Assembly: GCA_963710675.1 (NCBI GenBank)
Contig: CAVQBE010000025.1
Span: 186,001 to 250,000 of the forward strand
Source of the DNA: JACCZX01 sp963710675
GTDB lineage: Bacteria > Pseudomonadota > Gammaproteobacteria > Burkholderiales > Burkholderiaceae_F
Reading direction: 5' to 3'
DNA: 64,000 nt
In this document: positions 8,336-18,040 of the stretch, piece by piece
Layout of the letters: each line of letters starts with the position of its first letter
Position numbering within the stretch: the stretch's first letter is position 1
Made by a program: the position numbers and the translations under genes
Notes under the pieces: model-generated
The model's input: the letters and a program-made list of their open reading frames with translations, nothing else
Told to the model about the DNA's origin: nothing
The model's database searches: none

Positions 8336-9769
8336 CTACTCCCTGGTGACGCGCAACGTTTCTTCCTGCGACGTAACGCCGGTCTTGATCCAGCGTTGCG
8401 CATCGGCGCGCATGTTGACCATTCCGTTCTTTTCAGCCACGCGGCGCATATCGGTGTCGTTCGACCCTTGATGCACCAGCATGCGAATTTCATCGTTGAC
8501 GGTGAGCAATTCGTAAATGCCGGTGCGACCCAGATAGCCGGTGTGCCCGCAGTGGCCGCAGCCGACTGCACGCCATCCCCCGACCGTTGTGTCGGGCTCC
8601 TTGCAATGCGGACAAAGCTTGCGCACCAGGCGCTGTCCCAAAACACCCAGCAGTGATGACGCGAGCAAGAAGGGCTCGATACCCATATCGATCAGACGTG
8701 TCACCGCCGATGCGGCGTCGTTCGTATGCAGCGTCGCCAGCACCAGGTGGCCCGTCAGCGAGGACTGCACGGCGATCTGCGCGGTTTCCAGGTCGCGAAT
8801 CTCGCCGATCATCACGATGTCCGGATCCTGACGCAGGATCGCGCGCAACGCTTTCGCGAACGTCATGTCGATCTTCGCGTTGACCTGCGTCTGGCCAATA
8901 CCCTCGATGTCGTACTCGATCGGATCTTCGACCGTCATGATGTTGGTCGTGTTCTTGTCGAGGCGCCGAATGCCGGCGTACAGCGTGGTCGACTTGCCGG
9001 AGCCGGTTGGCCCGGTGACAAGAATGATTCCGTGCGGCTGATGGATCAACTTGTCGAACCCCGCCAGCGTCCCCTCAGCCATGCCGAGGTTTGTCAGCTC
9101 GAGCTTCGACAGATCCTTCTCGAGCAGACGCAACACCACGCGTTCGCCATGCCCCGTCGGCAGCGTCGATACGCGCACGTCGACGGGGCGCCCGCCTACG
9201 CGCAAAGTGATCCTGCCGTCCTGCGGCAATCGCTTCTCGGCAATGTCGAGCGCCGCCATGATCTTGATGCGCGACACCAGCGCTGCATGCAGCGCGCGCT
9301 TCGGACGCACGATGTCGCGCAACGTGCCATCAATCCTGAAGCGCACCAGCGAATACGATTCGAACGCTTCGATGTGGATGTCCGATGCGCCGTCACGTGC
9401 GGCTTGCGTCAGCAGCGCATTGATCATGCGGATGATCGGCGCGTCGTCTTCGGTCTCCAGTAGGTCCTCGACATCCGGGACCTCCTGCATCATTCGCGTG
9501 ATGTCGAATTCGCCTTCGATGTCGCCAACGATCTGCTGCGCGGATCCGCCTTGATCGCCGTATGTCTGCGAGATCGCTGCGACCAGCTTGCCCGGCTCGA
9601 CGACGATCGGTTTGACCTTGCCGGGGAAGACGCGGATGACCTCGTTCAGTGCAGCCAACGGCGTCGCATCGCTGATCCACACCTCGGCATCGCGCTCGCT
9701 TTTCGGCACGAGCAGGATGGCGTTATCGCGTGCGAACGCGTAGGGGACGAGGCGATTGGCGGTGATCAC
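8336..9769 (-). CDS. gspE: T2SS assembly ATPase GspE
   Basis: A cytoplasmic ATPase of 477 residues that powers pseudopilus assembly. Walker A is GPTGSGKS at residues 253-260. The Asp box (VEDPIEYDIEGIGQTQVN), Walker B (DPDIVMIGEIRD) and His box (GHLVLATLHTNDA) follow. A CPHC...CGHC zinc motif lies near residue 395-410. The N-terminal domain that docks on GspL is shorter than in many homologues. The start is GTG; it lies 45 bases after the gspD stop. The gap to gspF is 114 bases and holds a GCGACGC/GCGTCGC hairpin. Confidence 0.96.
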   Translation of the reverse strand: MITANRLVPYAFARDNAILLVPKSERDAEVWISDATPLAALNEVIRVFPGKVKPIVVEPGKLVAAISQTYGDQGGSAQQIVGDIEGEFDITRMMQEVPDVEDLLETEDDAPIIRMINALLTQAARDGASDIHIEAFESYSLVRFRIDGTLRDIVRPKRALHAALVSRIKIMAALDIAEKRLPQDGRITLRVGGRPVDVRVSTLPTGHGERVVLRLLEKDLSKLELTNLGMAEGTLAGFDKLIHQPHGIILVTGPTGSGKSTTLYAGIRRLDKNTTNIMTVEDPIEYDIEGIGQTQVNAKIDMTFAKALRAILRQDPDIVMIGEIRDLETAQIAVQSSLTGHLVLATLHTNDAASAVTRLIDMGIEPFLLASSLLGVLGQRLVRKLCPHCKEPDTTVGGWRAVGCGHCGHTGYLGRTGIYELLTVNDEIRMLVHQGSNDTDMRRVAEKNGMVNMRADAQRWIKTGVTSQEETLRVTRE

Positions 9770-9814
9770 TTTGCGCTACTAGATTTGGCTACTGTTTGCG
9801 TACTGATAGTTGCA

Positions 9815-12800
9815 TCAGGGAGTAACGATGATCGGGTCGAATCCCATCGACTTCAGTTTTGCAATGGCATCGGCCATCGTTTGCGTCGCTGGATCGACCG
9901 TTACGCGCACCCGCACGACATCGGTGCCTTGCTTCGTGCGCACGCTTTCCCAATAAGCGTCCATGCCGGCAGCGCGCAACTGCCGCTGCAACTCTCGGCC
10001 GCGTGCGATGTCATTGACGGCAGCGACCTGGAGCAAAGTCGATGTCGATGATCCGGGACGCGTCGCGGCCGGTGCTGACTCGCGGGTGGGAGGCACTTGC
10101 ACGGCCGACGGCGCCGCCGTTCCGGCAACAGCCGCTGATGATGTCGTCGCAGAGGGTGAAGAGGGTGCGGTGGCGACCGATACCGGAGGCGGCGCAGCAG
10201 TCGGTGCGGGCTCAGGTATCGGCGCAGGCGTAGGTGGCGGAGTCACCGGCACAGCAGCGATCGGCGGCGGCGGGGCTGGCATCGGTGCGGGCTCTGCACG
10301 CACGATTGGTGCTGGCGCCGGTACAGGCAGCCGGCTCGACGCGCGCCGGTTGAACCGGCGGCGCTGCGGCGGGTGGCGTGACAGCCGGAGGTACGACAGC
10401 GACCGGTGCTGGCGCGGACGAGGTCGGAGCGCTCGGCGGCGGAATGGGACGCGTTGGTGCTTCAACCGGCGGAGCAACGTCGATGATCGGTGCAGGCGGC
10501 TCCGAACGCTCTGTCCGCGCACCAAGCCCCGCTTCGGGCGAGCGCGGCGCTACGGTAGGCTCGGCGCCAGGCGCGGGTACCGGCGATGTGGGTGCACCAG
10601 CGGCGCCTTCCTGCTGCTTACGCATCGTGGGCGGAACGGCAGGCGTCGCGGGCAATTGTCGCCCTTGCAAATCGCGGAAGACCATCGTCTCGGGAAGGGT
10701 GCCGGCGGCGACCTGCCCCCGGATGTAGTCGTACCGGTCGAGCGCCAGCGACGACGATGTGCCTTCGTCGCGGACTACATAAGGTCGCAGGAACACCAGG
10801 AGATTGGTTTTGCGGCGACCGCGGTTTTCGTATCGAAACAATCCACCGACTATAGGAACGTCGCCAAGCACCGGGACCTGGCTCTTGCTGTTATCGACGC
10901 GGTCTTCAATCAGGCCGCCTAGCACGACGATATTGCCGTCTTCAACAAGCACGCTCGATTCGAAGCTGCGCTTGTTCGTGATGATGCCGCCCTGCGCCGC
11001 AGTCAGTGTGTTCTGGATCGAAGAGAACTCCTGATAGATCGCAAGTCGCACGACGCCGCCTTCTGAAATTTGCGGCTTGACGCGCAATTGCAGGCCAATG
11101 TCGCGCCGCTCGAACGTCTGAAACGGGTTGACCGCACCGGCGCCTCCAGTGTTTGTAAACGAACCGGTAATCAATGGAATATTTTGACCAACCAGGAATT
11201 TGGCTTCTTCGTTGTCGAGCGTCTGGATCGTCGGTGTCGAAAGTATGTTTGCGTCGGCACTGGTAGCAAGCGCTCGCGCCAGGAAGGCGAGATTGAGAAC
11301 TTCGCCGATGCCTGGAATATTGACGCGCCCTCGCACTACACCGAGGTTCAAACCCTGGCCCAGTGAACCGATGTTCTGTGCAGCGTTGATGATGTTGTTG
11401 CCGCCAACACCAAAATTCGTACCGCCAATAACGTTCGTTCCCGAATTGTCGACTCCGCCTAAGGCCTGCCACTGAATGCCGAACTCGGCGGCCTTGTCCG
11501 CGGTGACTTCGACGATCAATGATTCGATCACGACCTGCGCGCGCCTCGTATCCAGCTTATCCACGATGGCGCGGATGTTTCGGTACAAAACTTCAGGCGC
11601 GGTGATGATCAGCGAGTTGGTGGATGGATCGGCCTGAATCATTCCGGCCAGGCCGCCGGTTCCTCCTGAACCGGAGCTGCCTGCACCGCCGCTCGCGATC
11701 TGCCCGAGCCCAGGTGCAGTACCGCCCGAGGTTCCGGTCGATAAGCCGGGCTGGCCCGAGCTCGAGCCCGGCGCCATGCTGGTGGTTGGTGACAGGCTGC
11801 TTCCACCGCTGCCTTGCGGCACGAAGGACGCATCGGCGCCAATGATTGCGCGCAGCAGCGGCGCCAGTCGAACCGCCTCGGCGTTACGCAAATGGATCAC
11901 GTTGATATTGCCCGGCGTCAGGGCCGGCTTGTCGAGCTGCGCGATCAAGCTCTTCGCGAGCTGAAGCCGCTGGGGACTCGGGGCACGGATGATGATTGAG
12001 TTGGTACGGGGCTCGGCCAGAATCGAAACGCGCTGGCCAGCATCGCTTGCCTGACCGGCAGCACGCGCGCCTTCGTCGAGCACGCGGTTGACGACCGTGG
12101 CGATCTCGAGCGCCAGCCCATTTTTGACCGGAATCAGCTCGACATCGCTGGTCGCGGCAGTATCGATCGATTCGATGATGCGCTGGATCCGGCGCAGGTT
12201 GTCGGCGTAGTCGGTGATGACCAGCGTGTTGTTTTGCGGGTAGGCGGAGATCGTGTTGTTTGGTGCAATCAGGGGCCGCAGTATCGGCACCATCGCGGTA
12301 GCCGACTCGTATTGCAGCCGGAACACTTGGGTCACGAGCTGGTCGCCGCTGGGTGCCGAGCCTCTCGGAATGATCACAGCGCCGCCCTGCAGCTTGGCAT
12401 CGGCTTCCGGCACCACTCGCGCAACGTTGCCGGTCTGCACGATGGTGAAGCCCTGCAGCCGCAACGCGGTCAGCAGCTGGTCATAAGCTTGCTGGCGTGT
12501 GACCGGGCGCTCGGTCGAAAGCGACAACGTGCCCTTGACTCTGGGGTCGATGACGAACGTGCGGCCGGTGTATTGCCCGATCGCGCGCACCACGGCGTCA
12601 ATGTCGGCATTGACGAAGTTCAGCAGCACGCCTTCTTCGCGTGCCTGCTGCGGTTGGGTTCCATTGGGCGCAGCCTTTGTCGGCGGCTTTGCGCGGGATG
12701 TCTGCGCAAACGACGGCGTGATGATGGTCGTGGTCGACATCAACCAGGCGCAGGCAAATGCAATGGAGCGGAACAGAAGACCGCGGCCTGACGTGCACAT
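9815..12800 (-). CDS. gspD: T2SS secretin GspD with Pro-rich tail and C-terminal SPOR domain (one +1 frameshift)
   Basis: The outer-membrane secretin. A signal peptide ends SFAQ; the N0 domain (LLNFVNADIDAVVRAIGQ) and N1-N3 domains follow, with a Gly/Ser-rich insert in N3. The secretin domain ends at VPVLGDVPIVGGLF and NLLVFLRPYVVRD. Beyond about residue 660 comes a Pro/Ala-rich tail, broken by one extra base near 10331. In the restored frame the tail runs into a 70-residue SPOR domain (LLQVAAVNDIARGRELQ...FDPIIV), a fold that binds glycan strands stripped of peptide stems. No ribosome site or start separates it, and removing one base gives 994 residues. The ATG at 12800 was chosen because it opens the signal peptide. 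Confidence 0.9.
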
Positions 12801-12810
12801 TGGCTTTATC

Positions 12811-13587
12811 TCAACCACCGAAGTTCAACAGAGATCCCTCGCCGTCGCGCCGCCCCAGCAGCGAGATCAGCCCCGTCAGTTGCGCCTTGACACCAGGGTC
12901 GGTGCCGGCCATTGCTTGTGCTCGTCCGGTGAAGCGTAAGCGCCCACCCTCGTTGATTGTGCCATTGCCCTTCAGCTCGAGGGGACCCGAAATGGTTAGT
13001 AATTCCAGCTGAGTTCCCGGCCAGATGCCGTTCGTTTGCAAGCGGTAGTGGCCCATCGGCGACACAGGCGTCAGGCCGCTCGATGCGTACTGCCACTCGC
13101 CACTCAAGCGGCCCTGCCAGCGGCCCGGCTCGACCGCGAGCCGATCCCATGAAACCGTCAGGATGCCGCCGGGTCGCACCGTGTTCCATGGAGCTCCGAG
13201 TCCGACCAGCAGCGATGCTGGCAGCCGCATCGTGGTCGGTCCGAGCGTGAGTGTCTTGCCGAACAGCGGGGCATTGACCGTGAGCGGCTGCGAAAGCGCC
13301 GACGGATGTGTCAGTGCGAGATCGAGCTGCCCGGCCAGAAGTGCCCACGGATTCAACCGCCACGACAGACGCTCGGGCAAGCTGGCACGCGATGCGCCGG
13401 TTTCGGCCGGCGATGCGATCACCACGATCGCCGATCCGTTCCAAATCGTGCCGCTCGCTTCGGCCATCTCGACCCGGCCATTGCTTGCCGAGTGGACATA
13501 ACTGGCGGCCCATTGCGCAGGCGCAAGCACGAGTGCCGTCACGATCAGGATGACAAGCGCTGCAACGATTAGGGTGACGGCCCGCAT
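12811..13587 (-). CDS. gspN: T2SS protein GspN
   Basis: A 258-residue protein with one N-terminal membrane anchor (VTLIVAALVILIVTALVL) and a periplasmic beta-rich domain. GspN-family landmarks are the EASGTIWNG segment after the anchor and LSWRLNPWALLAGQLDLAL, which resembles the lipid-transfer-like fold proposed for this family. GspN is not universal in T2SS; its role is accessory. It sits between gspM and gspD, and its stop lies 11 bases before the chosen gspD start. Confidence 0.9.
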   Translation of the reverse strand: MRAVTLIVAALVILIVTALVLAPAQWAASYVHSASNGRVEMAEASGTIWNGSAIVVIASPAETGASRASLPERLSWRLNPWALLAGQLDLALTHPSALSQPLTVNAPLFGKTLTLGPTTMRLPASLLVGLGAPWNTVRPGGILTVSWDRLAVEPGRWQGRLSGEWQYASSGLTPVSPMGHYRLQTNGIWPGTQLELLTISGPLELKGNGTINEGGRLRFTGRAQAMAGTDPGVKAQLTGLISLLGRRDGEGSLLNFGG

Positions 13588-13610
13588 TGATCCTGGCGTT
13601 CATCCGATGT

Positions 13611-14102
13611 TTATTTGCGCGCCAGCCGTAACGCAAGCTCGACGTCGACGTTGCCGGGTGTCTTGTCGCGGGCGGTCACTGTCACCGACGTCGCGCGCGC
13701 GCCAAGCTCGCGCTCGATGCCGGCAAGCCACGGCGCCCAGCTGCCGTAGGGCACATCGGAGAATGTCATTTGCAAGTCGCCATCGGAAAGCGGCACGATG
13801 CGCGCGGCCTTGATGCCTGCACGGCCGAGCGACTTGTCGACCGACGCGCGAACATCGCCGGCTGACACCGACGCGACCTGTGGACGCGAGCGCATCGCCT
13901 TCACTTCGTTCAGCAACGACTCGAGTTCGGCTTCGCCGGCACGTTGCTGCGGCAGGCTGCGCTCGAGACGGCCGATACCTTTATACGCAGGCTCAATCAG
14001 CAGAAGAAACACAAGAACCGCCAAGACCGCTGCAGCGCCTGCCAGCAGGATCGCGCGCTCGCGCGGTAAACGCTCGGCCCAAAAAAGTCGCAGCGCTTCC
14101 AT
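13611..14102 (-). CDS. gspM: T2SS inner-membrane protein GspM
   Basis: A 163-residue bitopic protein: a short cytoplasmic N-terminus (MEALRLFWAERLPRERAI), one membrane helix (LLAGAAAVLAVLVFLLLIEP), a coiled-coil-prone stretch and a ferredoxin-like periplasmic domain. It partners GspL in the inner-membrane platform. The ATG at 14102 gives the family length; the longer in-frame extension passes through a GC-rich intergenic repeat and is unlikely to be translated. Confidence 0.9.
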   Translation of the reverse strand: MEALRLFWAERLPRERAILLAGAAAVLAVLVFLLLIEPAYKGIGRLERSLPQQRAGEAELESLLNEVKAMRSRPQVASVSAGDVRASVDKSLGRAGIKAARIVPLSDGDLQMTFSDVPYGSWAPWLAGIERELGARATSVTVTARDKTPGNVDVELALRLARK

Positions 14103-14181
14103 GTCAGCGCCGCGCGGCCGCCCGAAGGCGCTGATGCGCCCCCTCGGGGGGCAGTGAACGAAGTAGACGTAGGGGCATGGA
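14103..14181. repeat. GC-rich intergenic hairpin between gspL and gspM
   Basis: The 79-bp gap holds a compact palindrome (CGCCCCCTCGGGGGGC type, about 14138-14153) and a CGCCCGAAGGCG palindrome beside it. It resembles the C-run/G-run mini-repeats common in Burkholderiales intergenic regions. Related palindromes occur at 16450-16485, 18570-18590 and 18790-18810. No T-tract follows, so termination is doubtful. Confidence 0.5.
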
Positions 14182-15453
14182 TTAAACCCCTGCCGCCGTG
14201 ACACGCGCCGAGCCGTCACCTTCGAAGCGAATCGCCAACCCTTGCTGCAGAGCGGCCGAGCGCAGCGTGTTCTGCAAGCTAGGGTTGTCGGCAACCCCGG
14301 GCTTGAACTTGATCTTCAACGCACCGTCGCGATACTCCATGCTGGCGACACTTCCCACCGGCGCCGCCGATAGCAGCAGCGCGGTGCGCGCATTGAGCAC
14401 CGAAAAATCGTTGGCCGACGCAATGCCGGCACGTGCGCGCACTTCCGCAAGCTTCTGTTTGGTCTGCACCATCGTATCGGCGACAGTCGTGACCTCCGGA
14501 AACGTCGAGCGGAAGTTGGTTTCCATTCGGCTGCGGATCGCCCGCTCTTCGCTTTCGAGCTTCAGGTTGTAGGCGTTCATGCCGAGGACCGCGACCGCTG
14601 CGCACGCGGCAAGCCACATCAGGGGTATGCGCACCGCGCGGCTCGAAAGCGACAGCTTTGAGCTGCCGACGAAACCGCCGATCATGCCGCCCTGGGCGAA
14701 CGCGCCTTGCAACAGACTGACGCCCGTCTCAGTGCTGGCCGGATCGGCTTCCTGTGCATTGACGTCGATCTGCACATTCAGCGGTTGCGCCAGCGGCGCC
14801 ATGCGCGGGCCGTCGCGTCCGAACACCTGAATCCGCTTGATGCCGAGCTGCCGCACCGCGAGCGCGAGCGCGGGCGGAACCGCATCGTCGGTCAGCTCAA
14901 ACGCAAAGCCATCATGGGTGGCTGAGCGAGCGATGCCGCGCCCGCGATCCACGCGGACTGACAGCACCCCCGCGGCCGGTGCAGGCACGGTGTAGATCTC
15001 GCTATACGCTGCACGCACCTTGAAGCCCGCGTCGGTCAAGACATCAAGTGCCCGCGTCAGGATGCCACGGTCGATCACTGCGACCGGCATCTTCGGTTGC
15101 GCCGCGATCGTTGTGGTACCGGTGCCGCCGCGTGGAACATTGAAGGCAAAGTGGCAATCAGTCGCGTCGGCGAGCAGCCTGTCTTCCAAAATGTTCGGAA
15201 GCGCCATGCGCAAGCGGCCTTCCGACAACTTGGGGGACTCGATTGCAGTGATAAACACATCACTTGAATCGAACACCAGGTCAACGGCCCCGGCTTTCGG
15301 CAACAAAGCAACCGGTGCTTCGCCGCGAGTCGACTCACGGGCAGACAGCGCGACGTACGGCACGACCGTACCGGAAGCAAACTGGCCACGTCCACCGGCG
15401 CCGAGGCGTGGAGGCAGGAAAACAAGCAGCCGTTGTGCTGATCTGTTGCTCAA
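14182..15453 (-). CDS. gspL: T2SS inner-membrane protein GspL
   Basis: A 423-residue protein with a cytoplasmic actin-like half that binds GspE, a membrane helix near residue 275-295 (IPLMWLAACAAVAVLGM) and a periplasmic ferredoxin-like domain that pairs with GspM. The start is TTG at 15453, preceded by AGGAG at the right distance; no ATG fits. Its start lies 13 bases after the gspK stop, so the two are tightly coupled. Confidence 0.9.
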   Translation of the reverse strand: MSNRSAQRLLVFLPPRLGAGGRGQFASGTVVPYVALSARESTRGEAPVALLPKAGAVDLVFDSSDVFITAIESPKLSEGRLRMALPNILEDRLLADATDCHFAFNVPRGGTGTTTIAAQPKMPVAVIDRGILTRALDVLTDAGFKVRAAYSEIYTVPAPAAGVLSVRVDRGRGIARSATHDGFAFELTDDAVPPALALAVRQLGIKRIQVFGRDGPRMAPLAQPLNVQIDVNAQEADPASTETGVSLLQGAFAQGGMIGGFVGSSKLSLSSRAVRIPLMWLAACAAVAVLGMNAYNLKLESEERAIRSRMETNFRSTFPEVTTVADTMVQTKQKLAEVRARAGIASANDFSVLNARTALLLSAAPVGSVASMEYRDGALKIKFKPGVADNPSLQNTLRSAALQQGLAIRFEGDGSARVTAAGV

Positions 15454-15466
15454 TGGAGCTCCTACG

Positions 15467-16438
15467 TCAAATTTCTCGAGTCCAAAGCACGGTCACCGCC
15501 TGTTGGCCTTGACCTGGAATTGCGCGTTTTACCAGCGCTTCCATGCGCGTGATCGCTCGGTCAAGCTTCACTTCACCGCGAATGAAGAAGAAACGCGATG
15601 CAGTGGATATCTCGGAGTCGGTTACCAACGCGCCCTTGGCGCCGAGCCGCGTCCGTACCTCAGCGGTGTTATTGAAATAGGCGAGGCGCTCGCGCTCGGC
15701 GACCAGCGTGCGCGCTTCGGCGAGCGTTAGCTCGGGTACACGCGCCGCAATCGTTTCCGGCGCTGCAGTGTTCGTATTCAGCGCTGTGCGCTCGTCCAGC
15801 ACGACGATATACGGAGCCAGTTTCTGCACGGCCGCCGGGTCGATGCCAGAGATACCGACGATGTCCTGCGGAAGCATCAGCGGCAGCGGACGCGGCTTGT
15901 CGAGCTCGCGTAGCTCGGCGTCCGTATCTTGCCCGCTGGGATTGGTAGCCGCCGCGGCCGGCATCGCCTCCAGCATGCGCTGTGTGATCAACTCCGCTGT
16001 CGCTGGCGGTAACTGCAACAGCAACACCAGCCGCTGCAACGTCTCCACTTCACGATCGATAAGTTGGCCGTTTTCAACCAAGTTGCGCAGATTGAAGCGG
16101 CTTTGTGCATCTTCCATCGATCCCGCGATGGTCGCCAGCGCCGCCAGTGATCCCGTTTCGCCAAGTTGGTCGAGCCGCGTCTCCGCCAGCGGCTGCGACC
16201 AAGGCTCGCTCAGCGCGTCGTATTGGGAGCGCAAGGCGTCTTCGCGCAAAATAGCGCGGCCCCAGTCGAGAGCGCCACGCAACAACAAGCGGCTTTGCGA
16301 AGTCAGCTGCTGGTTTTCGATCGTCCGCAACAGCACGAACTGTCTGTAGAACAGACCTGTGATGATCATCGTCGCGAGCGCGGCGACGAATAAAGCCATG
16401 AGCACGGCTGCACCGCGCTCATGGCGTCGGACCGCCAA
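15467..16438 (-). CDS. gspK: T2SS minor pseudopilin GspK
   Basis: The large minor pseudopilin. The prepilin leader is RRHERGAAVLMALFVAALATMI (cleavage after the Gly), followed by the helical spine and the large alpha domain (SRFNLRNLVENGQ, TALNTNTAAPETIAA). I place the start at TTG 16438, seven bases after GGAGGGAG, giving 323 residues. That ribosome site is one arm of a G/C-rich palindrome lying in the gspJ-gspK gap. The open frame extends upstream through that palindrome, but the encoded residues look like repeat, not leader. Confidence 0.88.
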   Translation of the reverse strand: MAVRRHERGAAVLMALFVAALATMIITGLFYRQFVLLRTIENQQLTSQSRLLLRGALDWGRAILREDALRSQYDALSEPWSQPLAETRLDQLGETGSLAALATIAGSMEDAQSRFNLRNLVENGQLIDREVETLQRLVLLLQLPPATAELITQRMLEAMPAAAATNPSGQDTDAELRELDKPRPLPLMLPQDIVGISGIDPAAVQKLAPYIVVLDERTALNTNTAAPETIAARVPELTLAEARTLVAERERLAYFNNTAEVRTRLGAKGALVTDSEISTASRFFFIRGEVKLDRAITRMEALVKRAIPGQGQQAVTVLWTREI

Positions 16439-16444
16439 TCCAAG

Positions 16445-16490
16445 ACTCCCTCCCCGGCCCTCCCTCCGCGAGGGAGGGGGCAAGTAACCG
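16445..16490. repeat. GC-rich palindrome in the gspJ-gspK gap
   Basis: CCCTCCCTC and GAGGGAGGG face each other across a CGC centre, forming a strong hairpin of the REP-like type. On the minus strand its last arm supplies the purine-rich GGAGGGAG just before the likely TTG start of gspK. Folding could therefore hide or expose the gspK ribosome site. Confidence 0.5.
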
Positions 16491-16510
16491 AAGCGCAGTG
16501 ATGATCGGCT

Positions 16511-17122
16511 TCATGCACCCACCAGGAATACGCGACGAAACTTCTTGTCGTCTCCACGCACCAGCGTCACCTCAACGCCGGGGGGCGTTTGGCCTGCTTG
16601 TGGCTGCACGCCGCCACCTTCGGAGGGAAACGGCGATACCCAGCCACTTGGAACCTGCCATACACGCACGCTCATCGACTTCACGTTGTTCATCAGACGC
16701 GCGGTTTCGAAGTTCTCGGCGTTCGCCCGGTCGAAGGCCGGCAGCGGAGGCGTGGCCTGCCGCACCAGCGAGCCGTCGACGACGCGGTAAAACACTGTCT
16801 GTACTTCGGTCGCGCGGTCTGCGACCGGACTCGCGACGCGCGCCAGCTCGATCACCTGTCCGCCATCTGCTATGCCGATGTTCAGTGGCGACGTGGTGAG
16901 TCCGAGAAACGCGGGGTTTGTCACTTGCGTCAGGTCACGCTCCATCTGACCGAACGTGGTCAGCAGCGAACGGATGTCATCAACTTCGGGTTCAAGCCGC
17001 TCGCGTGTTAATACCAGTGAATCGAGGCCACGCCAGGCGATCATTGAGACAATCGACAGCACGGTGATCGCCACCAGCAGTTCCAGCAACGTGAATCCGT
17101 GCGAGAAGATCCGATGGTTCAT
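16511..17122 (-). CDS. gspJ: T2SS minor pseudopilin GspJ
   Basis: A 203-residue prepilin-like protein. The leader ends SHG|FTLLELLVAITVLSIV, the type III signal cleaved by the prepilin peptidase and methylated on Phe. The Glu at +5 is present. The C-terminal part is the beta-rich GspJ domain. The ATG at 17122 directly follows the gspI stop; an in-frame GTG one codon earlier is possible. Confidence 0.92.
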   Translation of the reverse strand: MNHRIFSHGFTLLELLVAITVLSIVSMIAWRGLDSLVLTRERLEPEVDDIRSLLTTFGQMERDLTQVTNPAFLGLTTSPLNIGIADGGQVIELARVASPVADRATEVQTVFYRVVDGSLVRQATPPLPAFDRANAENFETARLMNNVKSMSVRVWQVPSGWVSPFPSEGGGVQPQAGQTPPGVEVTLVRGDDKKFRRVFLVGA

Positions 17123-17124
17123 CA

Positions 17125-17511
17125 CTATTGATTAGTAGGCATCACGGTCATCAGCTCGGCGAGCTGGCTCCGGTTGCCGGCGTCGTCCTGGCGAAATACC
17201 CGCACCTCGACGCGCCTGAAAAACGGATTAGGCGTCGGTTTGACAGCTTGCTGACAGACAAAGCTCGCGCCGCCCTGGTCACACGGCAGCATGCTCTCGC
17301 CTGGCTCCAGGCGTTCACGTCCCAGGCGCAATTCGAGCAGCCGATTCTCGGCGGTCAGGACCGCCAGCAGCTTTTGCCGCGTGTAGTCCGCGGTAGAAGT
17401 CAGCGACATCGCGCCGCGCATCGCGGCAGTAAGAGCAACGCCAATGATCACCAGCGCAACCAGCACCTCGAGCAGGGTGAAGCCGCGGCTCCTATGGGCC
17501 AGTCGCATCAT
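17125..17511 (-). CDS. gspI: T2SS minor pseudopilin GspI
   Basis: A 128-residue minor pseudopilin. The leader ends SRG|FTLLEVLVALVIIGVALTAAM with Glu at +5. The C-terminal half has the GspI-type NRLLELRLG segment. The start overlaps the gspH stop (ATGA-type overlap), consistent with translational coupling. GspI, J and K form the trimeric pseudopilus tip. Confidence 0.92.
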   Translation of the reverse strand: MMRLAHRSRGFTLLEVLVALVIIGVALTAAMRGAMSLTSTADYTRQKLLAVLTAENRLLELRLGRERLEPGESMLPCDQGGASFVCQQAVKPTPNPFFRRVEVRVFRQDDAGNRSQLAELMTVMPTNQ

Positions 17512-18030
17512 TTTTTCGTTGCCTGTTCAACCGCGAGCAGAGATCGACCCGCCTCGTCGAAATCGACTCGCGCCGATCCGTCTTCGCTGGTCAACTCGAG
17601 TCGCCACCGCGGCTGGATCCACTCTCGCGCAATGGCCACTCGCACCGGTGGCGCGCTGGGGCTTAAGCAGCACTTGCGCCGGCTGCGGCCCGCCGTTATC
17701 GAGCACTGCGAGTCGCGTCAGCGGCGTTTCCCAAGTGCGCTCGCGCAGCAAGTCGTCTCCCGTGAGCAGGCGGCGTTCGCCGCCCGACTCGGTGACAAAC
17801 CGATATCCGCGCAGATCCGCTTCCCACACGATCGGTTGTTGCGTGATGCGCGACTCATCCGCAGCGATTGCCATCAGCTGGCCAACACGTTGCGCCTCAC
17901 GCTGCAGTTGCTGGCGCGGATCGGGTGCGATGTTGATAGTGACCAGCGACACGAGGATGCCGGCCAGCACGATGACGACCATTAACTCGAGCAATGTGAA
18001 GCCGGCGGCGGATCGAGTCGTGATCTTCAT
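17508..18030 (-). CDS. gspH: T2SS minor pseudopilin GspH (one +1 frameshift)
   Basis: A GspH pseudopilin with leader AAG|FTLLELMVVIVLAGILVSLV. The body continues (ADESRITQQPIVWEADLRGYRFV) to about codon 127, where one extra base near 17649 shifts the frame. The next frame completes the domain (PVRVAIAREWIQPRW... ending EQATKK) and stops in overlap with gspI. The span is 3n+1, as expected for one inserted base, and would encode 173 residues. The uncorrected frame would run past this stop and give an unrelated Arg-rich tail. Confidence 0.9.
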
Positions 18031-18040
18031 GTCGTTGCTT

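Noticed and set aside
9815..10525. A separate SPOR-protein gene starting at 10525
   Set aside because: Its first 60 or so residues are an out-of-frame reading of the gspD tail, rich in Arg and Ser, with no ribosome site. The real protein sequence begins only where the gspD frame breaks, so a fusion fits better.
10212..13640. Long open frames on the plus strand through the T2SS operon (for example 9963-10922 and 12806-13636 on the other frames)
   Set aside because: They mirror Pro/Ala-rich or codon-biased real genes, have no conserved motifs, and are typical GC-rich shadows.
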